From positions 1 to 64,000 of the forward strand of contig SAQL01000014.1 of the NCBI GenBank assembly GCA_004020645.1: a stretch of 64,000 nt of DNA, read 5' to 3'. Each line of letters begins with the position of its first letter. Positions within the stretch are counted from its first letter, which is position 1. Below the pieces are notes generated by a model, which was not told the DNA's origin, ran no database searches, and saw only the letters and a program-made list of their open reading frames with translations. This document shows positions 44,574 to 52,821 of the stretch, piece after piece. The DNA is from Mesorhizobium sp. (GTDB taxonomy: Bacteria > Pseudomonadota > Alphaproteobacteria > Rhizobiales > Rhizobiaceae). The translations under genes and the position numbers were made by a program.

Positions 44574-46238
44574 CTAACCTCCTGCGGGTGTTTGTTCCTC
44601 GCCAGGCGGCGCTGGCGGGCCGGACGCCGGCACCGACGGATCGGGCACATAGGCTCGCTCAGGCTTGTCAGCGACCAGTTCCAGATCGTTCAGCGCCGCG
44701 CGGGCCTCCTGCTTGATCGACAGCGGCTGCAGCGAGAGCGGGTCTTTATAGGCGGAAAGCGCCACCACGAAATAGGAAAGTGCCCACCGGTCCTCGTCCG
44801 GAAAGGAATCCCGATAGGACGGCATCGGCGTGCCGCTGAGGCCGGTAGTTATCGTCCGGAAGATGTCTTCGACGGCCGGGCCAGACTTGAATTGGCCGCT
44901 GGTGAGGTCGGCCGGCGGGGTGGCGAACCCGATATCATCCTTGAGGCCGGCAGCCTTCTCGCCGTCGCCCTTGCCGCCTTGGCCGTGGCATTCCCAGCAC
45001 TTCGCCACCTGCCAAACCTCCTTGCCACGGTCCAGCATCGTCTGGGACGGGGTCGGCGGGCGCCCGATATACAACGGTGGGCCAGGCGGCTCCTCGACGA
45101 AGAAAGCGTAAGGACTGGCGGGGTCGGAACGGTCAACCGCCAGCTCATACTTGATGTACTGGATCACCGCCAGCCGATCGTTGAGCGGCAGTTCGTACCA
45201 AGGGGGCATTGCCGTGCCGCGGATGCCGCGAGTAATGGTGCGCAGCATGTCGCCGTCCGTGGGCAGGGGCTCCTTTGTCAACCTGAACTTGAAGACTGCG
45301 GACGTGAAGTCCCTGGGCCGCTGGTTAAACATAAAGGTGGCGGCCGGCCCGTTGCCGTCGCCTTTGGCACCGTGGCAACCGACGCAACGGCGCTCATAGA
45401 CTTCCTTGCCATAGGCAATCCATTCCTCGGAGCGCGGCATGGTCGCATCCATGACCTCCAGGCTTTGCGGCTCGAAAAGATCGCGCCATTTACCCCGGTT
45501 CGTGCCGAGCTTCTGGACGTAGGAAACGAGCGCCGCCAACGATTCCGTCTCCGCCGCGATGCTGACGGTTTCTCCTGTGTATTCGTCATTCGGCGTCAGG
45601 ATGATCGGCTTTCTTTCGCGCGCCTTCAGCGGCACGAACAGCAACCCGTTCGCATTCGGCGTCAGCTGGATGGCTTGCTGGCTGTCGAAGTCGAACAGGC
45701 CTTCGGTGACCTCTGTCCTTTCCAGGGTCCGATTGCCAGCGCCGTCGTCAACGATACGGACGGCTGCATCGGGCTCGTGGAAGAGGCCGCGATACGGCGC
45801 CATTATCGAGTCCGGCACCAGCATCCGCGGATTGTAGAAGTGCGCCAGGTGCCACTCGTCGCTGTATTTCAGGCCGACGCGCGTCAGGTCCGGCCCGATC
45901 CGGCGTGTGCCTAACAGGTGCGGCACGTCATAGGCGTATTCGCCCGCCTCGCTGACCGGCCCCCAGCGGCGGATCTCGCCGGTCACCGGCCGCACGAATT
46001 GCGAATGGCAGTACCAGCAGCCTTCGCGCAGGTAAATGTTGCGGCCGCGACGCTGCTGCTCGGTGTAGTCCGTCGCCTCTGCAACCGTCCATTTCAGCTG
46101 GCCGAAATCCGTGCGCACCACCGAGGTCACGCGCGTAGTTCGCGAGGACGGCTCCACGAAGGGCAGCACGCCCTGCGTGACCACCGCAAGGGTAATGCAA
46201 AAGACGCCGGCGAACAGCGCGAAGAAGCGAACGTTCAC
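44574..46238 (-). CDS. Three-haem CcoO-like cytochrome c subunit (CcoO fused to a dihaem module)
   Basis: The protein has 554 residues. It has an N-terminal membrane anchor (about 5-25). A CcoO-type haem site CWYCH (Cys74-His78) sits in the family context REGCWYCHSQFVRPVTGE. Two more haem sites, CVGCH (Cys285-His289) and CWECH (Cys414-His418), lie in separate cytochrome c domains. This looks like CcoO joined to the two haem domains that are normally supplied by CcoP; no separate CcoP is present at this locus. The C-terminus is proline-rich. The start overlaps the end of the CcoN-like gene. Confidence 0.88.
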   Translation of the reverse strand: MNVRFFALFAGVFCITLAVVTQGVLPFVEPSSRTTRVTSVVRTDFGQLKWTVAEATDYTEQQRRGRNIYLREGCWYCHSQFVRPVTGEIRRWGPVSEAGEYAYDVPHLLGTRRIGPDLTRVGLKYSDEWHLAHFYNPRMLVPDSIMAPYRGLFHEPDAAVRIVDDGAGNRTLERTEVTEGLFDFDSQQAIQLTPNANGLLFVPLKARERKPIILTPNDEYTGETVSIAAETESLAALVSYVQKLGTNRGKWRDLFEPQSLEVMDATMPRSEEWIAYGKEVYERRCVGCHGAKGDGNGPAATFMFNQRPRDFTSAVFKFRLTKEPLPTDGDMLRTITRGIRGTAMPPWYELPLNDRLAVIQYIKYELAVDRSDPASPYAFFVEEPPGPPLYIGRPPTPSQTMLDRGKEVWQVAKCWECHGQGGKGDGEKAAGLKDDIGFATPPADLTSGQFKSGPAVEDIFRTITTGLSGTPMPSYRDSFPDEDRWALSYFVVALSAYKDPLSLQPLSIKQEARAALNDLELVADKPERAYVPDPSVPASGPPAPPGEEQTPAGG

Positions 46239-47692
46239 TGCGCGGACCCTCCCGCCGGGGCCGGGATAGGCGCCTCCACCGGCCTGCGGGCGCGTCGCGC
46301 CTCAGCCGCCGGGCTGGTCAGTGCGGTCAGCATCAGATTCACCACCAGCAGCGACATACCGATATCCATGCTGATGCCTGCCAGGGTCCGCGCCAGCCAG
46401 TAGGGCTTCACCCAGACGAGCGAGTCGAGCCATTCGACACCATTCATCCATTGATAACCCTGCTGCAGCCCGCCCGCTGTGAGAACCAGGCCCATGGTCG
46501 TGATGCCGACAGTGATCAGCCAGAACGACCAGTTGCCGAGCTTGAAGGACCAGAGTTCGCGCCCGAACAGCCGCGGCCAAGTATAGACGAGGCCCCCCAT
46601 CGCCCAGACGACGAAGGTGCCGAACACGGTGAGATGCGAATGCGAGATGACGAAATCGGTGAAATGGGTCGGCTGCTGCAGCTGCCGCAGCGCCTCGGTC
46701 GAGCCCTGGAAGCAGCCGACGAGATACATGAGCGAGCCCATGATCAGGAACTTCGCCGGCAAGTTCCTGCCGAACTCATGCCACTTGCCCATCATGGTGC
46801 CGAAGAAGTTCACCAGCACCGTCCACACCGGTATGATCAGCAGCATCGACGTGACGACGGCCAAGGTCTCGGCCCAGTCCGCGATCGGGCTGTAGAGGTA
46901 ATGGTGGATGCCGACGAACGGGTAGAACAATGCCAGGGACCAGAAGCCTACCAGCGAGAGCTTATGGGCATAGAGCGGATTTCGCGCGCTGATCGGCAGG
47001 AAATAGTAGATGATCACGTAGCCCGCGGGCGTTAGCCACAGCCCGACGATGTAGTGGAGATAGAGGCCATGGAAGGCGGCGCTGTTGATGCCCGAGATCG
47101 TGTACGGCAGGATGAAGCTTCCAAGCACGAAGTTCATCGTCGTCCACACGAAAGTGGCGATCAAGTACCATAGCGCGACATAGATCGCCGGCTCGAGCCT
47201 TCGACTGATCGTGATCAGGAATTGCGCGGTAGCAACAGCCACTACGATGAAGAATGCGACCTTCGCATAGAGCGGAAACTCTCCGGCTTCCAAACCGTCA
47301 CTGTCGCCGAACAGCAAGCCGACCAAACCGGCAAGCGTTGCGACGTTCCAGACCCACGCGAGGAGAACCGACCACTCCGACCATATCACCCGCACCCCCG
47401 ACAGACGCGGCACGAGATAATAGCACAGGCCGATGAAAAGCGTCGAGAAGGCGCCGAAGATGACACCGTTGACGTGGACCGGGCGCAGCCGGCCGAAGGT
47501 GAGCTCGAGGTTTCCCGATCCAAGATAGTCGGGGTAGTTGAAGGTGCTCGAGATCAGGACGCCGACGGATGGCGTCACCATCAGCCAGAACATGCCGAAA
47601 TAAAGCCAGGTCCGCACGACCCGGTTGTCGACCAGCGCATCCAGGTCCACATTCGCGAACTTGCCGCGCAGCTCCATCCCAGTCTCTGCCAA
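46235..47692 (-). CDS. CcoN-like catalytic subunit of a second cbb3-type oxidase
   Basis: The protein has 485 residues with about 12 membrane helices; the start may be at 47677 (MELRGKF). Catalytic features of cbb3 oxidases are kept. A CuB histidine is in LYLHYIVGLW. The tyrosine lies six residues before the His-His pair (FYPFVGIHHYLYSP). Haem histidines are in RPVHVNGVIF and ISHSHLTVFG. The glutamates expected of nitric oxide reductases are not seen in the helix after the CuB histidine. It is clearly divergent from FixN in the same window. Confidence 0.9.
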   Translation of the reverse strand: MAETGMELRGKFANVDLDALVDNRVVRTWLYFGMFWLMVTPSVGVLISSTFNYPDYLGSGNLELTFGRLRPVHVNGVIFGAFSTLFIGLCYYLVPRLSGVRVIWSEWSVLLAWVWNVATLAGLVGLLFGDSDGLEAGEFPLYAKVAFFIVVAVATAQFLITISRRLEPAIYVALWYLIATFVWTTMNFVLGSFILPYTISGINSAAFHGLYLHYIVGLWLTPAGYVIIYYFLPISARNPLYAHKLSLVGFWSLALFYPFVGIHHYLYSPIADWAETLAVVTSMLLIIPVWTVLVNFFGTMMGKWHEFGRNLPAKFLIMGSLMYLVGCFQGSTEALRQLQQPTHFTDFVISHSHLTVFGTFVVWAMGGLVYTWPRLFGRELWSFKLGNWSFWLITVGITTMGLVLTAGGLQQGYQWMNGVEWLDSLVWVKPYWLARTLAGISMDIGMSLLVVNLMLTALTSPAAEARRARRPVEAPIPAPAGGSAQ

Positions 47693-47803
47693 CGCATAGA
47701 CCTCCCCGCGCGGTTCCCGGGCCGCACCACTGCTTCAACCCCACCCGTCCCGATGGGACTCGCTTCGCGCTCCCGTGAAGCCGGTGCCCGGCTATCGACG
47801 AGA

Positions 47804-48268
47804 CTAGTACTTGCCTGGCACCAACACCGAGCCGGTGTTCGACCAGGTGATGTACGCCTCGAGCGCCTTCATCGCCTCCGATTCGGGATCGATCTTCTCG
47901 CCCTGGTTCGGTTTCTCGATGCACCAGTTGATCATGTCGCGCAGTGTCGCGAACTTAGCCATCGACTGCTGGAACTTCGGGAACGCATGCGGGTGGGTAT
48001 CGGAGGCCATCGGATGGCACATGGCGCAGGCCCACCCGGTGGTCGACAGCTTGACGCCCAACTGCTCCGCCATCGCCGCATCACCGTGGAACAGGAGGTC
48101 TCCCTTCCTGACCTCCTCCATAAACGTCTCTTGATAGAGTTTCAGCTGCTTTGGCGTCACCGGATCCTTGTTGGCACTGGCCGGCCCGACGACGACAGCA
48201 GCTGCGACGACCGCTCCTGCGACGGTGGAACGCCTCAGAATGCAGAGGAATGTCGATGTGTTTATCAT
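47804..48268 (-). CDS. Monohaem c-type cytochrome of the second oxidase locus
   Basis: About 154 residues from the ATG at 48268, with a signal peptide ending near GPASA. There is one haem site, CAMCHP, in the middle. The rest (FATLRDMINWCIEKPNQGE and AYITWSNTG) resembles the haem domains of SoxA/TsdA-type cytochromes. It probably donates electrons to the neighbouring oxidase. Another cysteine (NWCIE) may be relevant as an axial ligand. Confidence 0.75.
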   Translation of the reverse strand: MINTSTFLCILRRSTVAGAVVAAAVVVGPASANKDPVTPKQLKLYQETFMEEVRKGDLLFHGDAAMAEQLGVKLSTTGWACAMCHPMASDTHPHAFPKFQQSMAKFATLRDMINWCIEKPNQGEKIDPESEAMKALEAYITWSNTGSVLVPGKY

Positions 48269-48280
48269 AGCCACCACCCT

Positions 48281-49426
48281 TTATGGATTTTCCCACGGGT
48301 ACTGATTGTCGGCGATGCGTGGCCGTATGACCTCCTCAATGCTCTTGTCGTGGTCCTCCGGCGACTGGACGAACACCTCCTTGCGCCCCCACATGATGTA
48401 CTCGACATCGACCTTGTCGTCGGCGTTGACGTTCACGGTTTCCCAACCGACCCCGTCGAAGGGATCGCCAGGATCGACACGGATCATCGGCTTGGTCAGC
48501 TTGGGCACGCCTTCCGGCGCATACGGCCACGGCCAGGAGGTCGCCAGCATGCCGATCGAGCGCATGCTGCCGATCTCGTTGTAGAGCACCTGGTGCACGT
48601 GACCGTGGATGTTGGTGACCTTAGTATAAGGCTTCAGCACGTCATTCACTTCGCGCCAGTCGCGCACCCAGAAATTCCAGGGCGGGTAGTACTCGTACAG
48701 CGGATTGTGGCTGAAGATGACGATCGGCTTGGACTTATCCCACTCGGCGAGTGTCTTCTGCATCCAGTCGAGTTGCTCGCGGCCGACGCCGGCCCACGCG
48801 CCGGCAACCGTGCCGTCAAGGGTAGCCATGTGGCCCATGCGCTCCTCTGGCGTCATCTTCTTCGCTGTCCAGTAGTCCGGTCCCCGGCTGACCGTATCGA
48901 GCCCGATGAAGCGCACGCCTTTGTGATCGAAGGTCCAGTTGGGTTGGCCGAACAACTCGCCCCACTTCTTGCCCATATCCAGATACCAGTCATGCTCGCC
49001 CGGGATGTAGTACTTCTTGATCTTCAGATCCTTGAGGAGCTCAACGCCAAGCTCAAGTTCCTCGATCTTTCCGAGCTGGGCCAGGTCGCCGCCGAAGATC
49101 AGGAAGTCGGCCGGCGGATCCATGGCCTGGACCTCCCGCACGGCGCGCACCACTTTGTCGACGAAGCGCGTGTTCAGCGATCGCGGATAGAGATGGGTGT
49201 CCGAAATCCAGGCAAACTTGAAGGGCGCTTCGGCGGCGTGAGCGACGTCGATGGTGTTGAGCAGCGGCCACCACGCGAAGGTCTGGCCCACGGAAGCAGC
49301 GCCGAACAGCAGCGATCTGTGAATGAAGGTGCGGCGGGTGATTTGGAGCGAGTCGTCGGGGCGTACTCCCGGCTGCTGCAGCACCGCATGCATTTCGCGC
49401 CGAATGCGGTCAAGCTCGTCAGACAT
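48281..49426 (-). CDS. Tat-exported calcineurin-like metallophosphoesterase
   Basis: The protein has 381 residues. It has a polar N-terminus followed by a Tat motif (ITRRTFIHRSLLFG), then the phosphoesterase motifs ISDTHLY, FGGDLAQ, GEHDWY (usually GNHD), FSHNPL and HGHVHQ. Two metal ions would be bound. The substrate is unknown. Its place between cytochrome and cupredoxin genes suggests a periplasmic role linked to the oxidase. Confidence 0.85.
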   Translation of the reverse strand: MSDELDRIRREMHAVLQQPGVRPDDSLQITRRTFIHRSLLFGAASVGQTFAWWPLLNTIDVAHAAEAPFKFAWISDTHLYPRSLNTRFVDKVVRAVREVQAMDPPADFLIFGGDLAQLGKIEELELGVELLKDLKIKKYYIPGEHDWYLDMGKKWGELFGQPNWTFDHKGVRFIGLDTVSRGPDYWTAKKMTPEERMGHMATLDGTVAGAWAGVGREQLDWMQKTLAEWDKSKPIVIFSHNPLYEYYPPWNFWVRDWREVNDVLKPYTKVTNIHGHVHQVLYNEIGSMRSIGMLATSWPWPYAPEGVPKLTKPMIRVDPGDPFDGVGWETVNVNADDKVDVEYIMWGRKEVFVQSPEDHDKSIEEVIRPRIADNQYPWENP

Positions 49427-49517
49427 CAGGGGTTCCTCCTCAGTACAGACCGTTTCTTAAAGCGTCGGCCTTCTCGCAGGAGCGCGACCCTGTTGAATCA
49501 GTGGGTCGCCCATTTTC

Positions 49518-50234
49518 TTATTTTTTCAGTTCAATCGTCAGACTGGTGGCCTTATTCTCCTCTACCGTTACGGCCTGCTCGATGGGCCCGGTGAAGGGGT
49601 GGATCGCCACGAGCTTGTAGTCCCCAGGCGGAACATCGGTTATGCTGAACTTGCCGTCGGCGCCGGTGACAGCGTAGTAGGGATTATCCACCACATAGAT
49701 CCAGCCTTCCATCCAGCCATGCGCGTCGCAGTCGACGCGGACAGTGCCGGCCCGTTTCAGTTCGACGGGTATCCGCTGGCCCTTATTAGGCAGCGCCAGG
49801 TTGAAGGCGGTGCGCTTGCCATAATACCCGTGGGTGTTGTGGAGCATTGGATCGCTGTTGACCACCTCCAGCGAACCGGCGGGTATCATCTGAACCGCGG
49901 GCTCAAAGCGACATTTGAGGTTGTTAAGCTCAGGCGGCTTTCCGGGCTCCGGCCAAGCCTTTCCCTGTGCCACGTCGACCAGCTGCACCGCCGCGTTCAG
50001 CACGGCCTGATCGCTGCCGACTTCGATCAGCGGCTCCTCGCGGGGGTCGCCGCACACCTCGATATCCTTGGTGGGGATGATCTTTGTTGTCGGCACGTCG
50101 CCGCGGTAGACGATCGTACCCTCGATCGTTCCGCCTCCCGTGACCGGACCCACTTCGTAGGCTTGCGCAGGCGCGGACATCATCGCAACGACAGCGATCG
50201 CCGCCAGCCCGCTCATCAATTCGCGAATGGTCAT
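49518..50234 (-). CDS. Periplasmic cupredoxin-like protein with a carboxypeptidase-regulatory-like domain
   Basis: The protein has 238 residues from the ATG at 50234, preceded by AAGGAGGTGGCG. A signal peptide ends near APAQA. A type 1 copper site is suggested by His132 (MLHNTHGY), Cys169, His172 and Met175 (DCDAHGWM). The last part (AVTGADGKFSITDVPPGDY) is a carboxypeptidase-regulatory-like beta fold. It may carry electrons or copper for the oxidase. It is the first gene of the minus-strand operon. Confidence 0.78.
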   Translation of the reverse strand: MTIRELMSGLAAIAVVAMMSAPAQAYEVGPVTGGGTIEGTIVYRGDVPTTKIIPTKDIEVCGDPREEPLIEVGSDQAVLNAAVQLVDVAQGKAWPEPGKPPELNNLKCRFEPAVQMIPAGSLEVVNSDPMLHNTHGYYGKRTAFNLALPNKGQRIPVELKRAGTVRVDCDAHGWMEGWIYVVDNPYYAVTGADGKFSITDVPPGDYKLVAIHPFTGPIEQAVTVEENKATSLTIELKK

Positions 50235-50410
50235 AGACGCCACCTCCTTCATTAGGGTGAGGGGCAACTTTTAAAACTAGGGCCAAACCAGCACCATGTC
50301 TAGCCATTCAGCAAAAAAATATGATAAGGTTCGGCGGTTTAGGCGAGTTTGCTAGTTGCAAACATTGCGGGGTTTTTGGAGCGTCTTTCTCGAAGTACCG
50401 GAGGTACTTG

Positions 50411-51013
50411 ATGAGCCGACGGCATGAACTCCTCGCTCCGGGCCTACGGTCCCCCATATCCCGCTTCTGCATCATATTCGCAGCGGCCCTGTCGATCTGC
50501 CAACCGCTTGCGCGGAGTGACACACCCGTGACGGTCGGCGGCTCATTCACGCTTACGGCGCCGGACGGAACGACGGTCACCGATGAGACTTATCGCGGCA
50601 AATGGCTGCTGGTTTTCTTCGGCTATACTTCCTGTCCCGACATCTGTCCGACGACGCTGTCATCAATCGCCGCGGCGATTGAGGAACTCGGCCCCGACGC
50701 CGCAAAACTGCAACCGCTCTTCATCACTGTCGATCCCGAACGCGACACGCCTGAGGTGATGGGAAGCTTTACCGCGGCGTTCGATCCGCGCATCGTGGGA
50801 CTGACGGGCAGTCCGCAACAGATCGCTGCGGTTTCGGAGGCATATGGCGCCTACGGTGTGGCGCGCCAGGGCGAGGCGGGCGGTGACGACTACCTAATGG
50901 ATCACGGCACCCACATCTACATCATGAACCCACAGGGGCAATTCGTGGAGGGGCTATACTCTGATACACCAAGCAGCGGCATTGCCGCTACGTTGGGTGA
51001 ACTGGTGCGATGA
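50411..51013 (+). CDS. SCO1/SenC-family copper chaperone
   Basis: The protein has 200 residues from ATG 50411, preceded by CCGGAGGTACTTG; a longer frame to 50321 lacks a ribosome site. A signal segment is followed by a thioredoxin-like domain with the copper ligands Cys75 and Cys79 (TSCPDICP) and His165 (YLMDHG). SCO proteins deliver copper to haem-copper oxidases. It diverges from the minus-strand oxidase locus, so both probably share a promoter region. Confidence 0.93.
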   Translation: MSRRHELLAPGLRSPISRFCIIFAAALSICQPLARSDTPVTVGGSFTLTAPDGTTVTDETYRGKWLLVFFGYTSCPDICPTTLSSIAAAIEELGPDAAKLQPLFITVDPERDTPEVMGSFTAAFDPRIVGLTGSPQQIAAVSEAYGAYGVARQGEAGGDDYLMDHGTHIYIMNPQGQFVEGLYSDTPSSGIAATLGELVR

Positions 51014-51093
51014 TACGAGCCCTGGGATGACGGACATCACGATTATGCAGTTGATCGATCCATAGAGAGTTGTCATCCGGAAGGAGAGCGACC

Positions 51094-51336
51094 ATGCAAA
51101 GACATACAAAGGAAGCTTCGGAGCTTAAGGCATTGATCCTCGCGGATCTTCATAAGGAGCCGGGCTGCGAGCACGTCACTGATTTTGTGATTCAGCGGCT
51201 CGAAACCAAGGAGAACGGGGCAAACTGGACTGTCAAATATCTGGATCCTAATCAAGATAAGGTCTGCGAGACAATTCTGATAAACATAGTGCGAATGTTG
51301 CAGCTCAATTTCGACCTTCCTGAACGCGGGTCGTGA
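51094..51336 (+). CDS. Small hypothetical protein (80 aa) before hemA
   Basis: From ATG 51094, preceded by GGAAGGAGAGCGACC. The sequence (ELKALILADLHKEPGCEHVTDF, interrupted here for length) has a mixed alpha-beta pattern with two cysteines (Cys25 and one in DKVCETI). I do not recognise a family. It lies 71 bases before hemA on the same strand and is probably co-transcribed. Confidence 0.65.
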   Translation: MQRHTKEASELKALILADLHKEPGCEHVTDFVIQRLETKENGANWTVKYLDPNQDKVCETILINIVRMLQLNFDLPERGS

Positions 51337-51407
51337 GGAACGATGCGAGCGGGATCGGCGCGCATCGCGCTTCGACATAATTCGTATGCAAGCAGGGGAA
51401 TCGGGCG

Positions 51408-52766
51408 ATGGCGGAACCCACGGCGTTGCACTCCGGCAAACCTGGCGGCGTAAAGAACGTCCTTGCGCCGCGGCGATTTGGACCTCCGATGACCGGAGAT
51501 GCGGGCGATTTGGCCGATGGGCAAGGCCGTATCTTGGTGCCAGGCAATACGAGTTATGACGGTTTCTTTGCAGATGCGATCGCGCGTCTGCAGGAGGAAC
51601 GGCGCTACCGTGTGTTCGCGGACCTTGAGCGCGTCGCCGGACGCTTTCCCAATGCCGTGTGGCATTCCCCGCATGGACCGAAGGACGTCGTGATCTGGTG
51701 CTCCAACGACTATCTCGGGATGGGACAACACCCAAAAGTGGTCGCCGCCATGGTGGAGACTGCTAGCCGCCTGGGAACCGGGGCCGGCGGGACGCGCAAT
51801 ATCTCCGGCACCAGCCATCCGCTCCTAGAGCTCGAGAGCGAGCTTGCCGATCTCCACGGCAAGGAGGCGGCACTGGTCTTTACGTCCGGCTATGTTTCGA
51901 ACCAGACTGGCATCTCGACCATCGCCAAGCTGATCCCCGGTTGTCTGATCCTGTCCGATGCGCTCAACCACAATTCGATGATCGAGGGCATCCGCCAGTC
52001 CGGTACGGAGAAGAGCATCTTCCGCCACAACGACGTCGATCATCTTGAGGAATTGTTGAAGGCAGCGGGTCCGGATCGGCCAAAACTCATCGTCTTCGAA
52101 AGTCTCTATTCGATGGACGGCGACGTCGCGCCAATCAATCGCATTTGCGAAATCGCCGATCGTTACGGCGCAATGACTTATCTCGACGAGGTCCATGCTG
52201 TGGGCATGTACGGCCCTCGCGGCGCCGGCATCGCCGCGCGCGACGGCGCCATGAACCGGATCGATGTGATCGAAGGCACGCTCGCCAAGGCCTTCGGCTG
52301 CCTCGGCGGCTATATCACGGGAAGTGCTGTGCTGATCGATGCGGTTCGTTCCTATGCTTCGGGTTTCATCTTCACCACCGCGTTGCCGCCGGCGATCTGC
52401 GCCGCGGCCACAGCGGCGATCCGGCATCTGAAAACCTCGCAGTGGGAGCGCAAGCGCCAGCAGGACCGCGTCCGGCGGGTCAAGGCGGCGCTGGGTGCCG
52501 CTGCGCTGCCGGTCATCCTGAGCGACACCCATATCGTTCCGGTGGCAGTCGGCGATCCGGCGCATTGCAAAGCGGCGAGCGACCTGCTGCTGAGTGATCA
52601 CGACATCTATATCCAGCCGATCAATTATCCGACTGTGGCGAAGGGAACTGAGCGGCTGCGCATCACGCCGACACCCTGTCATGAGGACATCATGATTGAT
52701 CGGCTCGCGGCAGCTTTGTTCGATGTCTGGGATCGGCTCGGGCTACCACGGAACAATCTCGCCTGA
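51408..52766 (+). CDS. hemA: 5-aminolevulinate synthase
   Basis: The protein has 452 residues. It condenses glycine and succinyl-CoA with pyridoxal phosphate, the first step of haem synthesis in alphaproteobacteria. The PLP lysine is Lys294 in EGTLAKAFGCLGGYI. Other marks are CSNDYLGMG, GAGGTRNISGTSHP, FESLYSMDGD and LDEVHAVGMYG. The family is usually near 405 residues, so about 45 N-terminal residues are extra; no in-frame start before the conserved YDGFFADAI segment is obviously better. It is likely a symbiosis-island paralogue that raises haem supply for the oxidases. Confidence 0.93.
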   Translation: MAEPTALHSGKPGGVKNVLAPRRFGPPMTGDAGDLADGQGRILVPGNTSYDGFFADAIARLQEERRYRVFADLERVAGRFPNAVWHSPHGPKDVVIWCSNDYLGMGQHPKVVAAMVETASRLGTGAGGTRNISGTSHPLLELESELADLHGKEAALVFTSGYVSNQTGISTIAKLIPGCLILSDALNHNSMIEGIRQSGTEKSIFRHNDVDHLEELLKAAGPDRPKLIVFESLYSMDGDVAPINRICEIADRYGAMTYLDEVHAVGMYGPRGAGIAARDGAMNRIDVIEGTLAKAFGCLGGYITGSAVLIDAVRSYASGFIFTTALPPAICAAATAAIRHLKTSQWERKRQQDRVRRVKAALGAAALPVILSDTHIVPVAVGDPAHCKAASDLLLSDHDIYIQPINYPTVAKGTERLRITPTPCHEDIMIDRLAAALFDVWDRLGLPRNNLA

Positions 52767-52821
52767 GCGGCCGAATGAAGCTTCGCCGTTCCCCGAAGAC
52801 TAGGTCTTAAGGATCAAGGAA

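Noticed and set aside
46235..47692. Nitric oxide reductase instead of oxidase
   Set aside because: The cross-link tyrosine and all oxidase histidines are kept, and the acidic residues expected near the NorB active site are not seen.
47222..49594. Very long plus-strand open frame (790 codons) opposite the oxidase genes
   Set aside because: It is the complement of three well-supported minus-strand genes. The peptide is arginine- and histidine-rich without domains, as expected from high-GC antisense frames.
51043..51060. TTGATCGATC sequence before the small protein gene as an FNR box
   Set aside because: The right half-site does not match (CCATA instead of ATCAA), so symmetry is lacking.
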